Part shown: piece by piece, positions 7,085 through 7,131 of the stretch
Position numbering within the stretch: position 1 is the first letter of the stretch
How the letters are laid out: each line of letters starts with the position of its first letter
Source of the DNA: an uncultured Prevotella sp.
GTDB lineage: Bacteria > Bacteroidota > Bacteroidia > Bacteroidales > Bacteroidaceae
Direction: 5' to 3'
NCBI GenBank assembly: GCA_945827565.1
Contig: CALZNR010000068.1
Location: 1 to 7,131 of the forward strand
Length of the DNA: 7,131 nucleotides
Program-made: the position numbers and the translations under genes
The notes under the pieces: model-generated
What the model saw: only the letters and a program-made list of their open reading frames with translations
Database searches by the model: none
What the model was told of the DNA's origin: nothing

Positions 7085-7131
7085 CTGTCTCTTATACACA
7101 TCTCCGAGCCCACGAGACAGGCAGAAATCTC
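7085..7131 (+). other. Untrimmed Nextera i7-side sequencing adapter (not genomic)
   Basis: This is synthetic library sequence. Bases 7085-7103 are the reverse-complement Tn5 mosaic end (CTGTCTCTTATACACATCT), 7104-7118 are CCGAGCCCACGAGAC, 7119-7126 read AGGCAGAA (the index N703) and 7127-7131 are the first bases of the P7 arm (ATCTC). Genomic sequence ends at 7084, inside the lyase gene. Confidence 0.98.

Noticed and set aside
1..7131. CRISPR arrays, tRNA or rRNA genes, insertion sequences, phage or defence genes
   Set aside because: Reading through both strands showed no spaced repeats, cloverleaf sequences, transposase motifs or terminal inverted repeats; the only transposon-like sequence is the Tn5 mosaic end of the library adapters.

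Overview
The window is a 7,041-bp genomic fragment (44..7084) flanked by untrimmed Illumina Nextera adapters (1..43 and 7085..7131), so both ends are technical. The genome is confidently Bacteroidota: it carries a SusC/SusD outer-membrane pair, genes start without Shine-Dalgarno sites in AT-rich leaders, and a TAnnTTTG-type -7 promoter box is present. The C-terminal tail of the third protein and the moderate GC content suggest a gut Bacteroidales, perhaps Prevotella/Segatella-like. That last step is an inference and could not be tested here.

Layout, all on the + strand: (1) 46..1038, the C-terminal part of a SusC/RagA-type TonB-dependent transporter; (2) 1062..2900, a SusD/RagB-type surface lipoprotein, 23 nt downstream; (3) a 128-nt spacer with a long UUCG-capped hairpin that has no T-tract; (4) 3029..5365, a 778-aa exported protein of unknown function with a pectate-lyase-like beta-helix, a divergent InlB-type repeat, a beta-rich C-terminal half and a Bacteroidales-type C-terminal tail; (5) a 245-nt spacer holding a strong intrinsic terminator and then a candidate promoter; (6) 5611..7084, a family 1 pectate lyase cut off by the adapter a few residues before its expected end. 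There are no RNA genes, insertion sequences or CRISPR arrays, and no convincing antisense genes.

Together this looks like part of a pectin (homogalacturonan) utilisation locus. The lyase would cut polygalacturonate by beta-elimination, SusD would capture oligosaccharides at the surface, and SusC would import them with TonB energy. The 778-aa protein sits where SusE/SusF-like accessory glycan binders usually sit, but it is not a lipoprotein and looks like a degenerate lyase-fold or glycan-binding protein. It is the least understood part of the window. Its codon choice differs from its neighbours, and it is separated from susCD by the hairpin and from the lyase by the terminator, so its expression may be set separately.
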